NCBI GenBank assembly: GCA_019659055.1
Contig: JAIFWV010000001.1
Span: forward strand, 70,123 to 117,223
Reading direction: 5' to 3'
Length of the DNA stretch: 47,101 nucleotides
Origin: Candidatus Doudnabacteria bacterium
Lineage (GTDB): Bacteria > Patescibacteriota > Doudnabacteria > UBA920 > O2-02-FULL-48-8
Under the pieces are notes generated by a model. The model was not told where the DNA came from. It was given only the letters and a program-made list of their open reading frames with translations, and ran no database searches. Below are positions 1 through 10,424 of the stretch, piece after piece. Positions within the stretch are counted from its first letter, which is position 1. The number at the start of each line of letters is the position of its first letter. Position numbers and translations under genes: made by a program.

Positions 1-195
1 CACAGTAAAATAGTTCTGAAAATTCTGAAAAGCCTCGTTCCGCGCTTCGGTATCATCCAGCAGAACCTTCATGCCGTTCGGATTATCCAGGTAATCGACA
101 GCGTATAAGTTAAGGTCATTTTCAACAAAGCTTTTGAGATTATCCTTGAGAATTGCCTCAGAGCAAGTAAATATAATTGCTTGGTGTGTCTGCAT
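1..195 (-). CDS. Unknown protein, N-terminal 65 residues only
   Basis: The reading frame is open from an ATG at 193-195 to the left edge, so the C-terminus is missing. The peptide begins MQTHQAIIFTCSEAILKDNL and is acidic, with no membrane segment or motif I recognise. The start is supported by a GGAAAGG ribosome binding site 4-5 nt upstream and by a well-formed promoter (214-242), which gives a short leader of about a dozen nucleotides. It lies directly after the terminator that closes the upstream operon, so it is an independent transcription unit. Confidence 0.7.
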   Translation of the reverse strand, partial: MQTHQAIIFTCSEAILKDNLKSFVENDLNLYAVDYLDNPNGMKVLLDDTEARNEAFQNFQNYFTV

Positions 196-213
196 GACTT
201 TCCTTTCCAGACG

Positions 214-242
214 ATTCTAACTTATTTTTATAGTTTTGACAA
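214..242 (-). promoter_or_regulatory. Sigma-70-type promoter for the leftmost gene
   Basis: On the minus strand TTGTCA (237-242) and TAGAAT (214-219) are separated by 17 bp, one mismatch each from consensus. The -35 box overlaps the T-tract of the upstream terminator, so termination and re-initiation are packed together. Confidence 0.65.
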
Positions 243-277
243 AAAAAGCCTTGTCTGGATATGACACCAGACAAGGC
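241..277 (-). terminator. Rho-independent terminator
   Basis: A perfect 11-bp stem (248-258 with 267-277, GCCTTGTCTGG and its complement) with an 8-nt loop is followed on the minus strand by seven T. It closes the unit made of the carbonic-anhydrase-like gene and the 62-aa gene, and possibly the whole atp operon. Confidence 0.9.
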
Positions 278-283
278 CGAGAC

Positions 284-472
284 TTAGCCTAACTCAGCTG
301 AGGGCGGCGGGAACCGCAGATGATCGGCGTCGGTCATGAGATCGACACGGTCGCCGAACATAGTCCTCAAACGTTCGTAGGGATGGACCTCCTGTTCGCC
401 AAGCGGCGCGCTCCTTTCGGTTTGAGATTCAATCATGTGTGATTTGGTCTCGGAACTCGAAAGCTGATCCAC
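284..472 (-). CDS. Small hypothetical protein, 62 aa
   Basis: The start is GTG (470-472), supported by GGAGG placed 7 nt upstream; the ORF begins 23 nt after the stop of the carbonic-anhydrase-like gene and ends just before a strong terminator, so it is the last gene of that operon. The peptide is hydrophilic, rich in Glu, Ser and Pro, without cysteines or a membrane segment. I do not recognise a family. The Shine-Dalgarno sequence and operon position are the main reasons to believe it is real. Confidence 0.6.
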   Translation of the reverse strand: MDQLSSSETKSHMIESQTERSAPLGEQEVHPYERLRTMFGDRVDLMTDADHLRFPPPSAELG

Positions 473-495
473 TCTAGCACCTCCGTTTGTAATGT

Positions 496-1584
496 TTAGC
501 CTACCGCAACCAGTTCCCCGAAAAGTTCCGAAGCTTTTTCGATGCGATTGATTACGTCGAGCTTCCTCGTATCGAGGTTGACCGTAGAAGTCAGGACCTG
601 AAGATGATCAAGGATGTCCGGAACTTTTCTGTGGAGAATCTCCACCGAATATTCCGCCAGGTCCTTGGCTTTTTCTTCCGCAAGCCTCTGTTCCGGGCCA
701 GCAGATCGGTAACCGGCCGAAGTCATCATGACGAGCTTATCGTCCGAGAGACGTCCTTCCCGCAGGTTCTTGAGCAGGAGTCCGCCCGCAGTTTCGATAG
801 CGACCTCAAGCTTGAGGTCGTACGGGCCAACAATGAAAGCCGTATTCACGAGGTGCAGCCAATCGAACGCTCGACCGATCCCGAGCACCCATTCCTTGTG
901 AACGATGTCGGAGATCGGGCGATTGCTGGCGCGGATTTTCCGGATATGCCGCACGTTACCTTCGACCAAAGGCAGAAGGTCGTTGACAACTCGCTCGGGG
1001 AACGAAGGATAGAATTCCTGCAGCATCGCCGTAAGCGCCGCCTTGGATGTGTCCTTGCATTCCGCCAGATCCAGTACCTCTCCACCTTCTCCGTGTAGGA
1101 TGAGGGCATCGAGATCCGTCTCTATCCCGCAAACCAGGGTGCTGACGCCGCTGCCGTAAACCCGGTCGAACTGGGCTTTGAGTGTTTTGGCGGCTGTGAT
1201 GGCTTTGTCGGTCTCGTAATTGAAACCGGCACACCCACGATGGTCATCACCTCGAGATTTGTGGTAAGTAACCAAAACCAGCGAGTGTCGGCCGCGTACG
1301 ATGGCGTAATTGACCCATTCGTTGATGAGATTCTGAAACAGCGGCCATCCCAAACTGAATTTTCCGCCGAGATTCCGGAACGGCTGGATAACACCCAGAG
1401 CTGTTTCGGTCATAACGGGCAGATTCAATCTACCATCCATGCATTTGAGTGCACAGATTTCGGTCGGATGTTCTCCGCGGTAACGTATTCGCTCGATCTT
1501 CTGATCCAAAAACTCCTGCGAGTGCTGCTCGTTGATTCGCAAAAGAGTTTCAATCGTCTGCGGCATTTTACCCCCGTTGGTCAT
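496..1584 (-). CDS. Beta-carbonic-anhydrase-like zinc protein
   Basis: The 362-aa protein carries the beta-carbonic anhydrase ligand pattern: C48-x-D50-x-R52 (CMDGR) and H115-x-x-C118 (HRGC), 67 residues apart, with an intervening FRNLGG at about 69-74 that resembles the RNAGG segment of that family, and a hydrophobic strand (LVLVTY) leading to the HxxC. In beta-CAs Cys, His and Cys bind zinc and the Asp/Arg dyad acts in CO2 hydration. The C-terminal 240 residues are not typical of the family and contain a helical region I cannot name. Starts at 1584 (used here) or at an internal ATG (1566) preceded by GGGGG are both possible. It follows atpC on the same strand. Catalytic activity is inferred, not shown. 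Confidence 0.6.
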   Translation of the reverse strand: MTNGGKMPQTIETLLRINEQHSQEFLDQKIERIRYRGEHPTEICALKCMDGRLNLPVMTETALGVIQPFRNLGGKFSLGWPLFQNLINEWVNYAIVRGRHSLVLVTYHKSRGDDHRGCAGFNYETDKAITAAKTLKAQFDRVYGSGVSTLVCGIETDLDALILHGEGGEVLDLAECKDTSKAALTAMLQEFYPSFPERVVNDLLPLVEGNVRHIRKIRASNRPISDIVHKEWVLGIGRAFDWLHLVNTAFIVGPYDLKLEVAIETAGGLLLKNLREGRLSDDKLVMMTSAGYRSAGPEQRLAEEKAKDLAEYSVEILHRKVPDILDHLQVLTSTVNLDTRKLDVINRIEKASELFGELVAVG

Positions 1585-1611
1585 GGTTTTCCGATTAATA
1601 TTGCAAACAAA

Positions 1612-1645
1612 AAACAGGACACACCATGTGTTCTGCTCTTGTGTC
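1612..1645 (-). terminator. Weak terminator-like hairpin after atpC
   Basis: A 6-bp stem (GACACA 1618-1623 with TGTGTC 1640-1645) has a 16-nt loop and is followed on the minus strand by CCTGTTTTTTG. It is short, so partial read-through into the carbonic-anhydrase-like gene is likely. Confidence 0.3.
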
Positions 1646-1702
1646 AGGCCAAATTCCTTGGGTCTATCAGAAGGGCAGAACCACCAGGAAATTTTAGCTT
1701 AT

Positions 1703-2137
1703 TTATGAGTTTGTGTCAATCCTTGGCGCATGCGAGCGGTGTTTCCGCGCGACCTTGAGCCGTGCCAAATTTTTTTCCAAAACCGCAGAAGCCGTGGCAT
1801 GGGATTTCTGATCGTGATACGAACCGCGCATAATCTCCTGCGCTTTTTGGCGCGCTTCCTCTGCTCGATGTTCGTCTATCTCGTGACCAAACTCAGCAGT
1901 GTCCGCCAGCACCACGACTTCGTGATTTTTGCGGACTTCGATAAAACCGCCGGAGACCGCAAAGAAACTCTCCTGCCCATGTGTCCTGTATCGCACCTCG
2001 CCAGCTACAAGACTCGCCACCAGAGGGATGTGATTTTGCAGTACGGTGATCTCCCCTAAGCGGGTCGGCAAAGTTACCGAGTCAACCTCGGTTTCAAGCA
2101 GAATTCTTTCGGGAGTTACTATTTTGAAATGGATCAT
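1703..2137 (-). CDS. atpC: ATP synthase epsilon subunit
   Basis: The 144-aa protein has the family N-terminal beta-sandwich (MIHFKIVTPERILLETEVDS, then VTLPTRLGEITVLQNHIPLV) in residues 1-85 and a helical C-terminal part (about 88-135) rich in Ala, Glu and Lys. It is the central-stalk subunit of F1 that couples rotation to catalysis and can restrain ATP hydrolysis. It is the last atp gene, separated from atpD by a 75-bp gap filled by a palindromic repeat. Length is normal for the family. Confidence 0.95.
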   Translation of the reverse strand: MIHFKIVTPERILLETEVDSVTLPTRLGEITVLQNHIPLVASLVAGEVRYRTHGQESFFAVSGGFIEVRKNHEVVVLADTAEFGHEIDEHRAEEARQKAQEIMRGSYHDQKSHATASAVLEKNLARLKVARKHRSHAPRIDTNS

Positions 2138-2145
2138 AGTAGATA

Positions 2146-2211
2146 ACCATCTCGAACGAAGTGAGAGATCCCGGTGTTAATACCGAGACTTCTCGCTCCG
2201 CTCGAAGTGGT

Positions 2212-2212
<1 letters not shown>
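2146..2212 (+). repeat. Palindromic element, family 1, copy A (full length)
   Basis: An imperfect palindrome of about 66 bp fills the atpC-atpD gap. It begins ACCATCTCGAACGAAGTGAG, has the centre CGGTGTTAATACCG, and ends CTCGAAGTGGTT; the two arms are near complements. The same sequence recurs at 6343-6408, 36974-37022, 38130-38163 and 38445-38481. Its right end touches the atpD stop codon. Confidence 0.85.
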
Positions 2213-4436
<2,224 letters not shown>

Positions 4437-4447
<11 letters not shown>

Positions 4448-5933
4448 ACGATTTATTAAAATCCTCAATCGCCTTCTTCAAATCATTCTCAATTTCGGCA
4501 AAATCCTTGATGCTTGGAATTTTGGCCAGCAAGTCTTTGTGTTGGACGTCCATAAATTTATGAAAATTGCTTTCCCAATCCCGCACATCTTCGACCGCAA
4601 CTTTCTCAAGGTAATTATTCGTGACGGCATAAAGCACTGCCACTTGATGACCGACAGACACCGGCTGGTACTGATCTTGCTTCAGAACTTCGGTAATTCT
4701 GCGGCCCAGCTCGATACGTGCTTTGGTTTGTGGATCAAGGTCAGAGGCAAATTGGGCAAACGCAGCCAACTCGCGGAACTGAGCCATATCGAGGCGGAGC
4801 TTGCCTGCAACTTTTTTGATAGCCTTGATCTGTGCGGCCGATCCCACCCGCGAGACCGAGATACCGACGTTGAGCGCAGGGCGAATGCCCTGATAAAACA
4901 AATCGGTTTCCAAATAAATCTGACCGTCGGTAATGGAGATGACATTAGTAGGAATATATGCCGAGACGTCACCCGCTTGGGTTTCGATAATCGGCAAGGC
5001 TGTGAGTGATCCCGAGCCATTGGGTTCGCTCATTTTGGCGGCGCGTTCAAGCAAACGTGAATGCAGGTAGAAGACATCTCCCGGGTAAGCTTCGCGACCT
5101 GGCGGACGACGCAAGAGTAAAGAAATTTCGCGATAAGCCACAGCGTGCTTGGACAAATCGTCATAAACGATAAGCGCGTGCTGGCCCTGGTCCATGAAGT
5201 ACTCGCCCATGGCACAGCCGGCAAACGGCGCGATATAAGAAAGCGCTGCCGGGTCGGCGGCGCCGGCCAGGACGATGATCGTGTGGTCCATAGCCCCATG
5301 ACGTTCAAGTTCGGCTTTGATCCGAGCGACTTTGGATTCTTTCTGGCCGATGGCTACGTAGATGCAGATTACGCCTTTGCCTTTTTGGTTGATGATAGTA
5401 TCGATGGCAATCGCAGTCTTACCTGTTTGGCGGTCGCCAATGATAAGTTCGCGCTGACCGCGGCCAATCGGGATCATAGAGTCTATAGCTTTGATTCCGG
5501 TCTGTAAAGGTTCAACCACGGATTGGCGTTCGATTACTCCCGGGGCGATTTTTTCTACGGGATAGAGTTTCTCGGATTCCACTGGTCCCTTGTTGTCGAG
5601 CGGCACTCCGAGCGGGTTAACCACACGCCCCACCAAGGCCTTACCTACGGGGACCGACAAAATTTTTCCGGTCGGCCTGACGATATCACCTTGTTTGATG
5701 TGCTCGTAGCTTCCGAGCAATATGGCACCGATGCTGTCTTGCTCCAAGTTCAAGACTACGCCGAGTGTACCGCCTGGGAATTCCAACATTTCAGAAGCTT
5801 TGGCGCTCGAGAGGCCGGAGATCTTGGCGATACCATCACCAACACTCAGGACGTTTCCGACTGTTTCAACTTTTGCCTTGCTTTCGAATTTCTGTATTTT
5901 TGCCTTGAGCTGTTCGAGTACGTTGTTTGCCAT
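4437..5933 (-). CDS. atpA: ATP synthase alpha subunit
   Basis: The 498-aa non-catalytic nucleotide-binding subunit has Walker A GDRQTGKT (166-173), an N-terminal helix expected to contact the delta subunit, and the conserved [10 protein letters not shown] segment with the arginine finger that reaches the beta-subunit site. Its start is 1 nt after the atpH stop; its end overlaps atpG. Length is normal. Confidence 0.98.
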
Positions 5934-5934
5934 A

Positions 5935-6333
5935 TTAGTTGCTTAATTCATCTTTTAATTTATTCAGTTCACCTTTGACTGAGGCATCTATGAGTTGGTC
6001 ATCGAGTTTGATGACCACACCTCCGAGGATCCGTTCATCGATTCGCTTCTTGACTTCCACATCGCCTTTCACAATTTTATTCAACTCATGGATGATATCG
6101 CGCTCGGTTTCTTTGGAGATAGGATGAGCCGTGGTCACCTCGGCCAGTCTTTTACCTTTCTTCTCAAGCTCGAGCTTATGGAATTCCTCTTCGATCAGAT
6201 CAAAAGTCTTAATGTCGTTGTTCTGAACCAAAACCTCAACGAAATTATTCAAAACCAAATCCACATCCTTGGGATTGGTATCCTCCAATGAGTCGTACAA
6301 GGCTTGCGCGTATTGTTTGGCGGTGAATTTCAT
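5935..6333 (-). CDS. atpH: ATP synthase delta subunit (short)
   Basis: The 132-aa protein begins [18 protein letters not shown], the usual delta/OSCP N-terminus, and ends with a [20 protein letters not shown] segment typical of the C-terminal part. It is about 40 residues shorter than common bacterial delta subunits, mostly in the N-terminal helical bundle. It links the peripheral stalk to the top of F1. Palindromic copy B lies between atpF and this gene. Confidence 0.93.
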   Translation of the reverse strand: MKFTAKQYAQALYDSLEDTNPKDVDLVLNNFVEVLVQNNDIKTFDLIEEEFHKLELEKKGKRLAEVTTAHPISKETERDIIHELNKIVKGDVEVKKRIDERILGGVVIKLDDQLIDASVKGELNKLKDELSN

Positions 6334-6342
6334 AAGTGTAAT

Positions 6343-6408
6343 CCATCTCGAACGAAGTGAGAGATCTCGGTGTTAATACCGAGACTTCTCGTTTCTCTCG
6401 AAGTGGTC
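6343..6408 (+). repeat. Palindromic element, family 1, copy B (full length)
   Basis: This copy fills the atpF-atpH gap and matches copy A almost base for base in the first 25 nt and in the central CGGTGTTAATACCGAGACTT. Its last bases supply part of the atpF stop codon (6407-6409), so the element forms the 3' boundary of atpF. Confidence 0.85.
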
Positions 6409-6949
6409 AACTGGCGTCTTTAATACTTTCTGTGATCAATTCATGGTCTTTCTTCTGATCGAGTTTGGATTTGAGGATTTTTTCCGAAGCCGCGACAACC
6501 AAAGTCGCCACATCTTGCTTAATTTCGGCAAGCATTTGGACTTTTTCGGATTCAATCATTGCTTTGGCCTGTGCTACGAGACCTGTGGCTTGCTTCTGGG
6601 CCTCGACAATCGTTTCTTGTTTAATCTTATTGGCGGTATCGTTGGTCAGGCGCAATATATGATCGGCTTCAGTGCGGACTTTTTTCATTTCTTGCTGTTT
6701 CCATTCCTCAAACCGCTTCTTTTCGTCGTCCATGTATTGAGCGTTTTTGAGGCCGGATTCGATCCGATTTTGCCTATCTGTCAGGGTCTTGCCCAGAGGC
6801 TTCACTATCCATTTCCAAAACGCAAATAAGACGATGCCAAAGTTAATTAGCTGAGCCAAGAATAATTTCCAATCAATACCCAAAGTACCAAGCACGTTTT
6901 GCTTAGCAACGACCTCCTCAGCAGCAGATAATATAAAGTGTAAATCCAT
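6407..6949 (-). CDS. atpF: ATP synthase b subunit
   Basis: The 180-aa peripheral-stalk subunit has one membrane helix (about 28-48, LFLAQLINFGIVLFAFWKWI) followed by a long charged coiled coil (KKRFEEWKQQEMKKVRTEAD and onward) as expected for subunit b. About 24 residues precede the helix. The final residues KDAS and the stop are created at the edge of palindromic copy B, which suggests that the C-terminal end may have been shaped by the insertion. Confidence 0.95.
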   Translation of the reverse strand: MDLHFILSAAEEVVAKQNVLGTLGIDWKLFLAQLINFGIVLFAFWKWIVKPLGKTLTDRQNRIESGLKNAQYMDDEKKRFEEWKQQEMKKVRTEADHILRLTNDTANKIKQETIVEAQKQATGLVAQAKAMIESEKVQMLAEIKQDVATLVVAASEKILKSKLDQKKDHELITESIKDAS

Positions 6950-7015
6950 AGGAAGTGATTAAGATACAAAGTTAAGGGTTCAAGGCATAGACCCTGGAAC
7001 CCTACGCCCTATACC

Positions 7016-7234
7016 CTATAAAATAAACGTAATAACCAACGCGTAGATGGCGATAGCTTCTGCAAAAGCCATGCCCAAAAGCATTGGGACAAACAACTTG
7101 TCGGTAGATTCCGGATTGCGGCCGATGGATTCCATGGCTTTGCCGGCAATTCGGCCTACGGCCAAGGCTGGAAACATACCGCCGATGGCGATAGTCAGAC
7201 CCTTGGTCAGGGTTGCGATCATTTCTGGTGTCAT
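7016..7234 (-). CDS. atpE: ATP synthase c subunit, proton type
   Basis: A 72-aa hairpin of two membrane helices joined by the polar loop RNPE (39-42). The ion-binding carboxylate is E59 in GMAFAEAIAIY. The position that is Gln in sodium-binding c rings is V26, and E59 is followed by Ala-Ile rather than Ser/Thr, so a proton-driven ring is the likely reading. It lies between atpB and atpF in the standard order. Confidence 0.96.
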   Translation of the reverse strand: MTPEMIATLTKGLTIAIGGMFPALAVGRIAGKAMESIGRNPESTDKLFVPMLLGMAFAEAIAIYALVITFIL

Positions 7235-7333
7235 AAGATTCTTCTTTAGCTGGACTGGATGTTATTGTTTAAAGTCCGCTGTTTAAGAATTAAGAAACAG
7301 AAACCTTCGACTAAAGTTCCTGTATACCAAATT

Positions 7334-8179
7334 CTAAACCGTGGGCGTGGGTACCGATTCCTGATGCCCGTGCGCTGCGTCGTCGTGGGACGTAATGGGA
7401 GTCGTGGCAATGGTCAGATAGACTAAGGTCAGCATTGCAAAAACTACAGCCTGGATCAAACCGACCAAAATCTCTAGCAACATAAACGGCAGCGGCACCA
7501 CGTAGGCGATGAGGCTAGCCAGTACCGTGAGCAAAACTTCCCCGGCAAAGATGTTGCCGAACAACCGCAATGACAGCGAAACCATCTTGGCGACCTCGGA
7601 TGAGACCTCGATTAACCCTACGACGAATTCTACCACAGCCACAAATATGCTCATACCGCCCTTGCGCACCGAATGGATGAGATCATTGATTTTGATAAAT
7701 TTGTTGAAGTACTTATAAAACCCGATGGCCGCTACTCCCAAGATATGAGAGGTGATAACTGCAAACACGGCCATGGCCAAGGTCATGTTGAGGTCCGAAT
7801 TGGCCGGCCGAAACAGCGGCACCAATTCCTGACGGCCTTCCACAATAAGCCAACGGCCGATAGAGCCGGTCCCCGGGATCAAGCCCATCCAGTTTGAGAT
7901 AAGTATAAACAAAAATAATCCGCCGACAATCGGCAAAAATTGCATAGATTTTTTGCGGTCGCGGGTAACTTGATCCACGTATTTGAGAATAAATTCAAGG
8001 ATGCTCTCGGCAAAGTTCTGGATCCGGCCCGGCCTGAGCGCTGTTTTGTTTCTAAGCACATATCCGGCAATCAAAAAAAACACCACTGCCAAGCAGGAAT
8101 TTATGTAGGCGTTTGTTACGGGAAACGCGCCTATATGAAGTATTGGTTCAGCCACAAGCGGCGGCAAAGTGAATATCAT
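7334..8179 (-). CDS. atpB: ATP synthase a subunit
   Basis: The 281-aa membrane subunit forms the half-channels of Fo. The essential arginine is R205 in SLSLRLFGNIFAGE; further conserved segments are the N-terminal amphipathic part and the last helices (IQAVVFAMLTLVYLTIA). About six membrane segments are visible. The C-terminal tail is His/Pro rich (DDAAHGHQESVPTP). The start overlaps the atpZ stop by 1 nt (TAATG). Confidence 0.97.
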   Translation of the reverse strand: MIFTLPPLVAEPILHIGAFPVTNAYINSCLAVVFFLIAGYVLRNKTALRPGRIQNFAESILEFILKYVDQVTRDRKKSMQFLPIVGGLFLFILISNWMGLIPGTGSIGRWLIVEGRQELVPLFRPANSDLNMTLAMAVFAVITSHILGVAAIGFYKYFNKFIKINDLIHSVRKGGMSIFVAVVEFVVGLIEVSSEVAKMVSLSLRLFGNIFAGEVLLTVLASLIAYVVPLPFMLLEILVGLIQAVVFAMLTLVYLTIATTPITSHDDAAHGHQESVPTPTV

Positions 8180-8415
8180 TATTTAATGTAACCTTTAAGT
8201 CTTTTGGTCATCCATATCGTGGTCGAAATAATCGCAATCAATATCCCTGCCAAGGTAATCCATGGAAATGTGCCGAATTTTGCATCGGCCCATTTGCCAG
8301 CTAAGGCAAAAACTACCAGCGGAATCGCGATTATAAATCCGAATTCACCAGCCAGCGAGACGAGTGACCATTTTGTGACTATTGGATTATTGGGTTTCTG
8401 GGGGTTTTCGTCCAT
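8179..8415 (-). CDS. AtpZ/AtpI-type ATP synthase accessory protein
   Basis: From the ATG at 8413-8415 the protein has 78 aa and two membrane helices (FGFIIAIPLVVFALAGKWAD and WITLAGILIAIISTTIWM) with the central GKWADAKFGTFPW loop typical of the AtpZ/AtpI family, which helps assemble the c ring or handles ions. The longer ORF (to 8475) would start upstream of the promoter found at 8438-8466, so the inner ATG is preferred. First gene of the operon. Confidence 0.85.
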   Translation of the reverse strand: MDENPQKPNNPIVTKWSLVSLAGEFGFIIAIPLVVFALAGKWADAKFGTFPWITLAGILIAIISTTIWMTKRLKGYIK

Positions 8416-8437
8416 AAAAATTAAGCTTTGCGCGGAA

Positions 8438-8466
8438 ATTATAATAAAAAAAGCCGTACTTGGCAA
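8438..8466 (-). promoter_or_regulatory. Promoter of the atp operon
   Basis: TTGCCA (8461-8466) and TATAAT (8438-8443) are separated by 17 bp on the minus strand. The predicted start near 8431 leaves a leader of about 16 nt before atpZ, without a clear Shine-Dalgarno sequence. Confidence 0.7.
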
Positions 8467-8503
8467 GCCTGGCATTTTTTTGGGGTATTGACTTTGGGAA
8501 TTC

Positions 8504-8579
8504 TGGAGCCGATGGTCGGGATCGAACCGACGACCTCTGCTTTACGAAAGCATTGCTCTACCAACTGAGCTACATCGGC
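8504..8579 (-). tRNA. tRNA-Thr (anticodon CGT)
   Basis: A 76-nt cloverleaf with acceptor GCCGATG/CATCGGC, D arm GCTC-AGTTGGTA-GAGC, anticodon loop TTCGTAA, T arm GTCGG-TTCGATC-CCGAC, discriminator T and an encoded CCA. The anticodon CGT reads ACG. The acceptor and D arm closely resemble bacterial threonine tRNAs. The first anticodon-stem pair (A-G) is a mismatch. Confidence 0.95.
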
Positions 8580-8587
8580 GCCTATCA

Positions 8588-8618
8588 AGTATACCAAACA
8601 AGGCCTGATTTAGGCCAA
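8588..8618 (-). promoter_or_regulatory. Probable tRNA-Thr promoter
   Basis: An extended -10 (TGGTATACT, hexamer 8588-8593) lies 8 bp before the tRNA; the best -35 is TTGGCC (8613-8618) at 19 bp spacing. The extended -10 is the stronger part of the evidence. Confidence 0.45.
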
Positions 8619-8621
8619 TTT

Positions 8622-8650
8622 TAACGGCTCATACGGGGTATGAGCCGTTA
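8622..8650 (-). terminator. Strong hairpin after pepF
   Basis: A perfect 13-bp stem (8622-8634 with 8638-8650) with a 3-nt loop begins 1 nt after the pepF stop. The following minus-strand bases are AAAATT, so it lacks a real T-tract; it may end transcription weakly or protect the mRNA 3' end. A further short palindrome (GGCCT/AGGCC) follows at 8602-8616. Confidence 0.5.
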
Positions 8651-8651
8651 A

Positions 8652-10424
8652 TTATCTATTCTTCTTGATCTGGCTATATATAAGCTTAGCTTCCACAATC
8701 ATTTCTTTGATGATATTTATCCCACCTTCCCAGAATTTCCGGTCAGAGAGATTGATTCCAAAAGGTCTAAGGAGCTCTTGCGGCGATTGAGACGACCCGG
8801 CACTCATGAATTCCAAGTATTTAGGCACGAATGGTTTAGGGTCCTGCTTGTACTGAGCATAAAGCGAGAGGACCAATAGTTCTCCAAAGGCATATCCGTA
8901 GACATAAAACGGTGTATGCAGAAAATGCGGGATATAACTCCACCAAAGTTCGGAACCGGAATTATCCAGAGATTTTCCGAACATTTCGTTTTGGCGCTTA
9001 ATCCAAAGAGCTTTAAATTCTTCTGTGGTCAGTTCCCCTTTTTGTCTTTGCAGTGAATGTATATCTTGCTCAAACTTATGCATAGCTGTTTGGCGAAACA
9101 CAGTGGCAAAAATACCCTGAATTTTTTGGATGTACATGGCAAATTTTTCTTGCGGATTGGTGGTTTTTTCCTTGAGGTCATCGAACACCAGCATCTCGCA
9201 AAACACACTTGCCGTTTCGGCCAGAGTTATAGGCACTCCATAATTAAATAGAGTCTGCTTGCTCATGAGATAATCGTTTATCCCATGCCCCAGCTCATGC
9301 GCCAGCGTCTGCACACTTTCGTTGAGACCCTGGAAGTTTACCAATATAACCGGATGGACATCGGGAGTAATACCCGCGCAATACGCACCACCTTGCTTAC
9401 CGGCAAGGACTGGAGCATGGATCCAATTCTTATCAAAAAACTCTTTGGCGATCCTGCCAAACTCCGGCGAAAATTTATTAAACGCCGCAAGGATAATTTG
9501 TTTGGCCTGCTCGTAGCTGTATTTTTTATCGGTTTTTGCTATCGGGGCGTAGCGATCATAGACTTTAAGCTTAGGCAGTTCCCTAACTTTGGCCACAAAC
9601 AAATAAAAATCTTCCACGACCTTATAATTCCGTGAGATGACCTCAGTCATCGTCTCGACCATTTTCTGATCGACTTCGTTTGAGAGATGCCGGGCTTGCT
9701 CCGGGTATGTAAATTTGTGCCACTTGTCGCCGATAGCCTTATCTTTAATGATCGTATTGAAGATAAGCGTAAGCATGCGCGCATCTTCCAGCAATCCGGC
9801 AGTAAAAGTTTCCGCAGCCGCTCTCCGTGCCTTTCGATCTGGTAAGTTCATTTGTTTTGTTACCGCTTCCAAAGGCTGACCCTTGAATTTCTTCGATGCA
9901 AAGTGCTGGTCGAAGAGTCGGTTAAATGCGCCACTCGAGGTCATGGCCTTGTCGTTGAAAATCTTTTCCTCCTCTTCGCTCAAATGATGAGGCTTCATCT
10001 TGGCGATATTAGCCAGAAAATGCTTGTAGTTCTTCAAGACCGGATCGTTTATGAATTTCTGAAGTCTTGCCGCTGGAAGCTCCATAATTTCCAGATCAAA
10101 GAAAATAAAACTGCTCTGCACTTGTGTGGCATGATCTTCCATCTGCTGGTAAAGCACATTGATTTTGGGATTTGCGCTATCCACCGTCAGCCCGAGATAG
10201 GCAAAGCTTCCAAGCTTTGCAGTTTGTTGCAGGATACTTTCTCCAAGCTTAAGAGCGGCCAAAAGCTGTTTGGCATCGAGCTTGGCGACCTGATTTTTGT
10301 AGCGCTTCACGAATTTCTGAGCATCAACCAGATTCTTCTTAGCGTCCGATTTGATTTTGGGATCATCCACGCTTTTATATAGCGCCGACAAATCCCAGAC
10401 TGGTAGTTTTTCTTGTTTAGGCAT
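8652..10424 (-). CDS. pepF: Oligoendopeptidase F (M3 family)
   Basis: From the ATG at 10422-10424 the protein has 590 aa. The zinc motif HELGH is at about 376-380, with the third ligand expected in the following helix near ETASVFCEML. The N-terminal half is helical with the usual PepF sequence LPVWDLSALY at the start. It is a cytosolic metallopeptidase that cuts oligopeptides. The start overlaps the stop of the HD-hydrolase gene by 1 nt (TAATG), which favours it over the ORF start at 10442. Confidence 0.95.
   Translation of the reverse strand: MPKQEKLPVWDLSALYKSVDDPKIKSDAKKNLVDAQKFVKRYKNQVAKLDAKQLLAALKLGESILQQTAKLGSFAYLGLTVDSANPKINVLYQQMEDHATQVQSSFIFFDLEIMELPAARLQKFINDPVLKNYKHFLANIAKMKPHHLSEEEEKIFNDKAMTSSGAFNRLFDQHFASKKFKGQPLEAVTKQMNLPDRKARRAAAETFTAGLLEDARMLTLIFNTIIKDKAIGDKWHKFTYPEQARHLSNEVDQKMVETMTEVISRNYKVVEDFYLFVAKVRELPKLKVYDRYAPIAKTDKKYSYEQAKQIILAAFNKFSPEFGRIAKEFFDKNWIHAPVLAGKQGGAYCAGITPDVHPVILVNFQGLNESVQTLAHELGHGINDYLMSKQTLFNYGVPITLAETASVFCEMLVFDDLKEKTTNPQEKFAMYIQKIQGIFATVFRQTAMHKFEQDIHSLQRQKGELTTEEFKALWIKRQNEMFGKSLDNSGSELWWSYIPHFLHTPFYVYGYAFGELLVLSLYAQYKQDPKPFVPKYLEFMSAGSSQSPQELLRPFGINLSDRKFWEGGINIIKEMIVEAKLIYSQIKKNR

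Noticed and set aside
604-1098. Plus-strand ORF of 164 aa opposite the carbonic-anhydrase-like gene
   Set aside because: No ribosome binding site or family pattern; the minus-strand frame has clear zinc-ligand motifs.
7016-7234. Sodium-dependent ATP synthase
   Set aside because: The c subunit has V26 where sodium types have Gln, and no Ser/Thr after E59.
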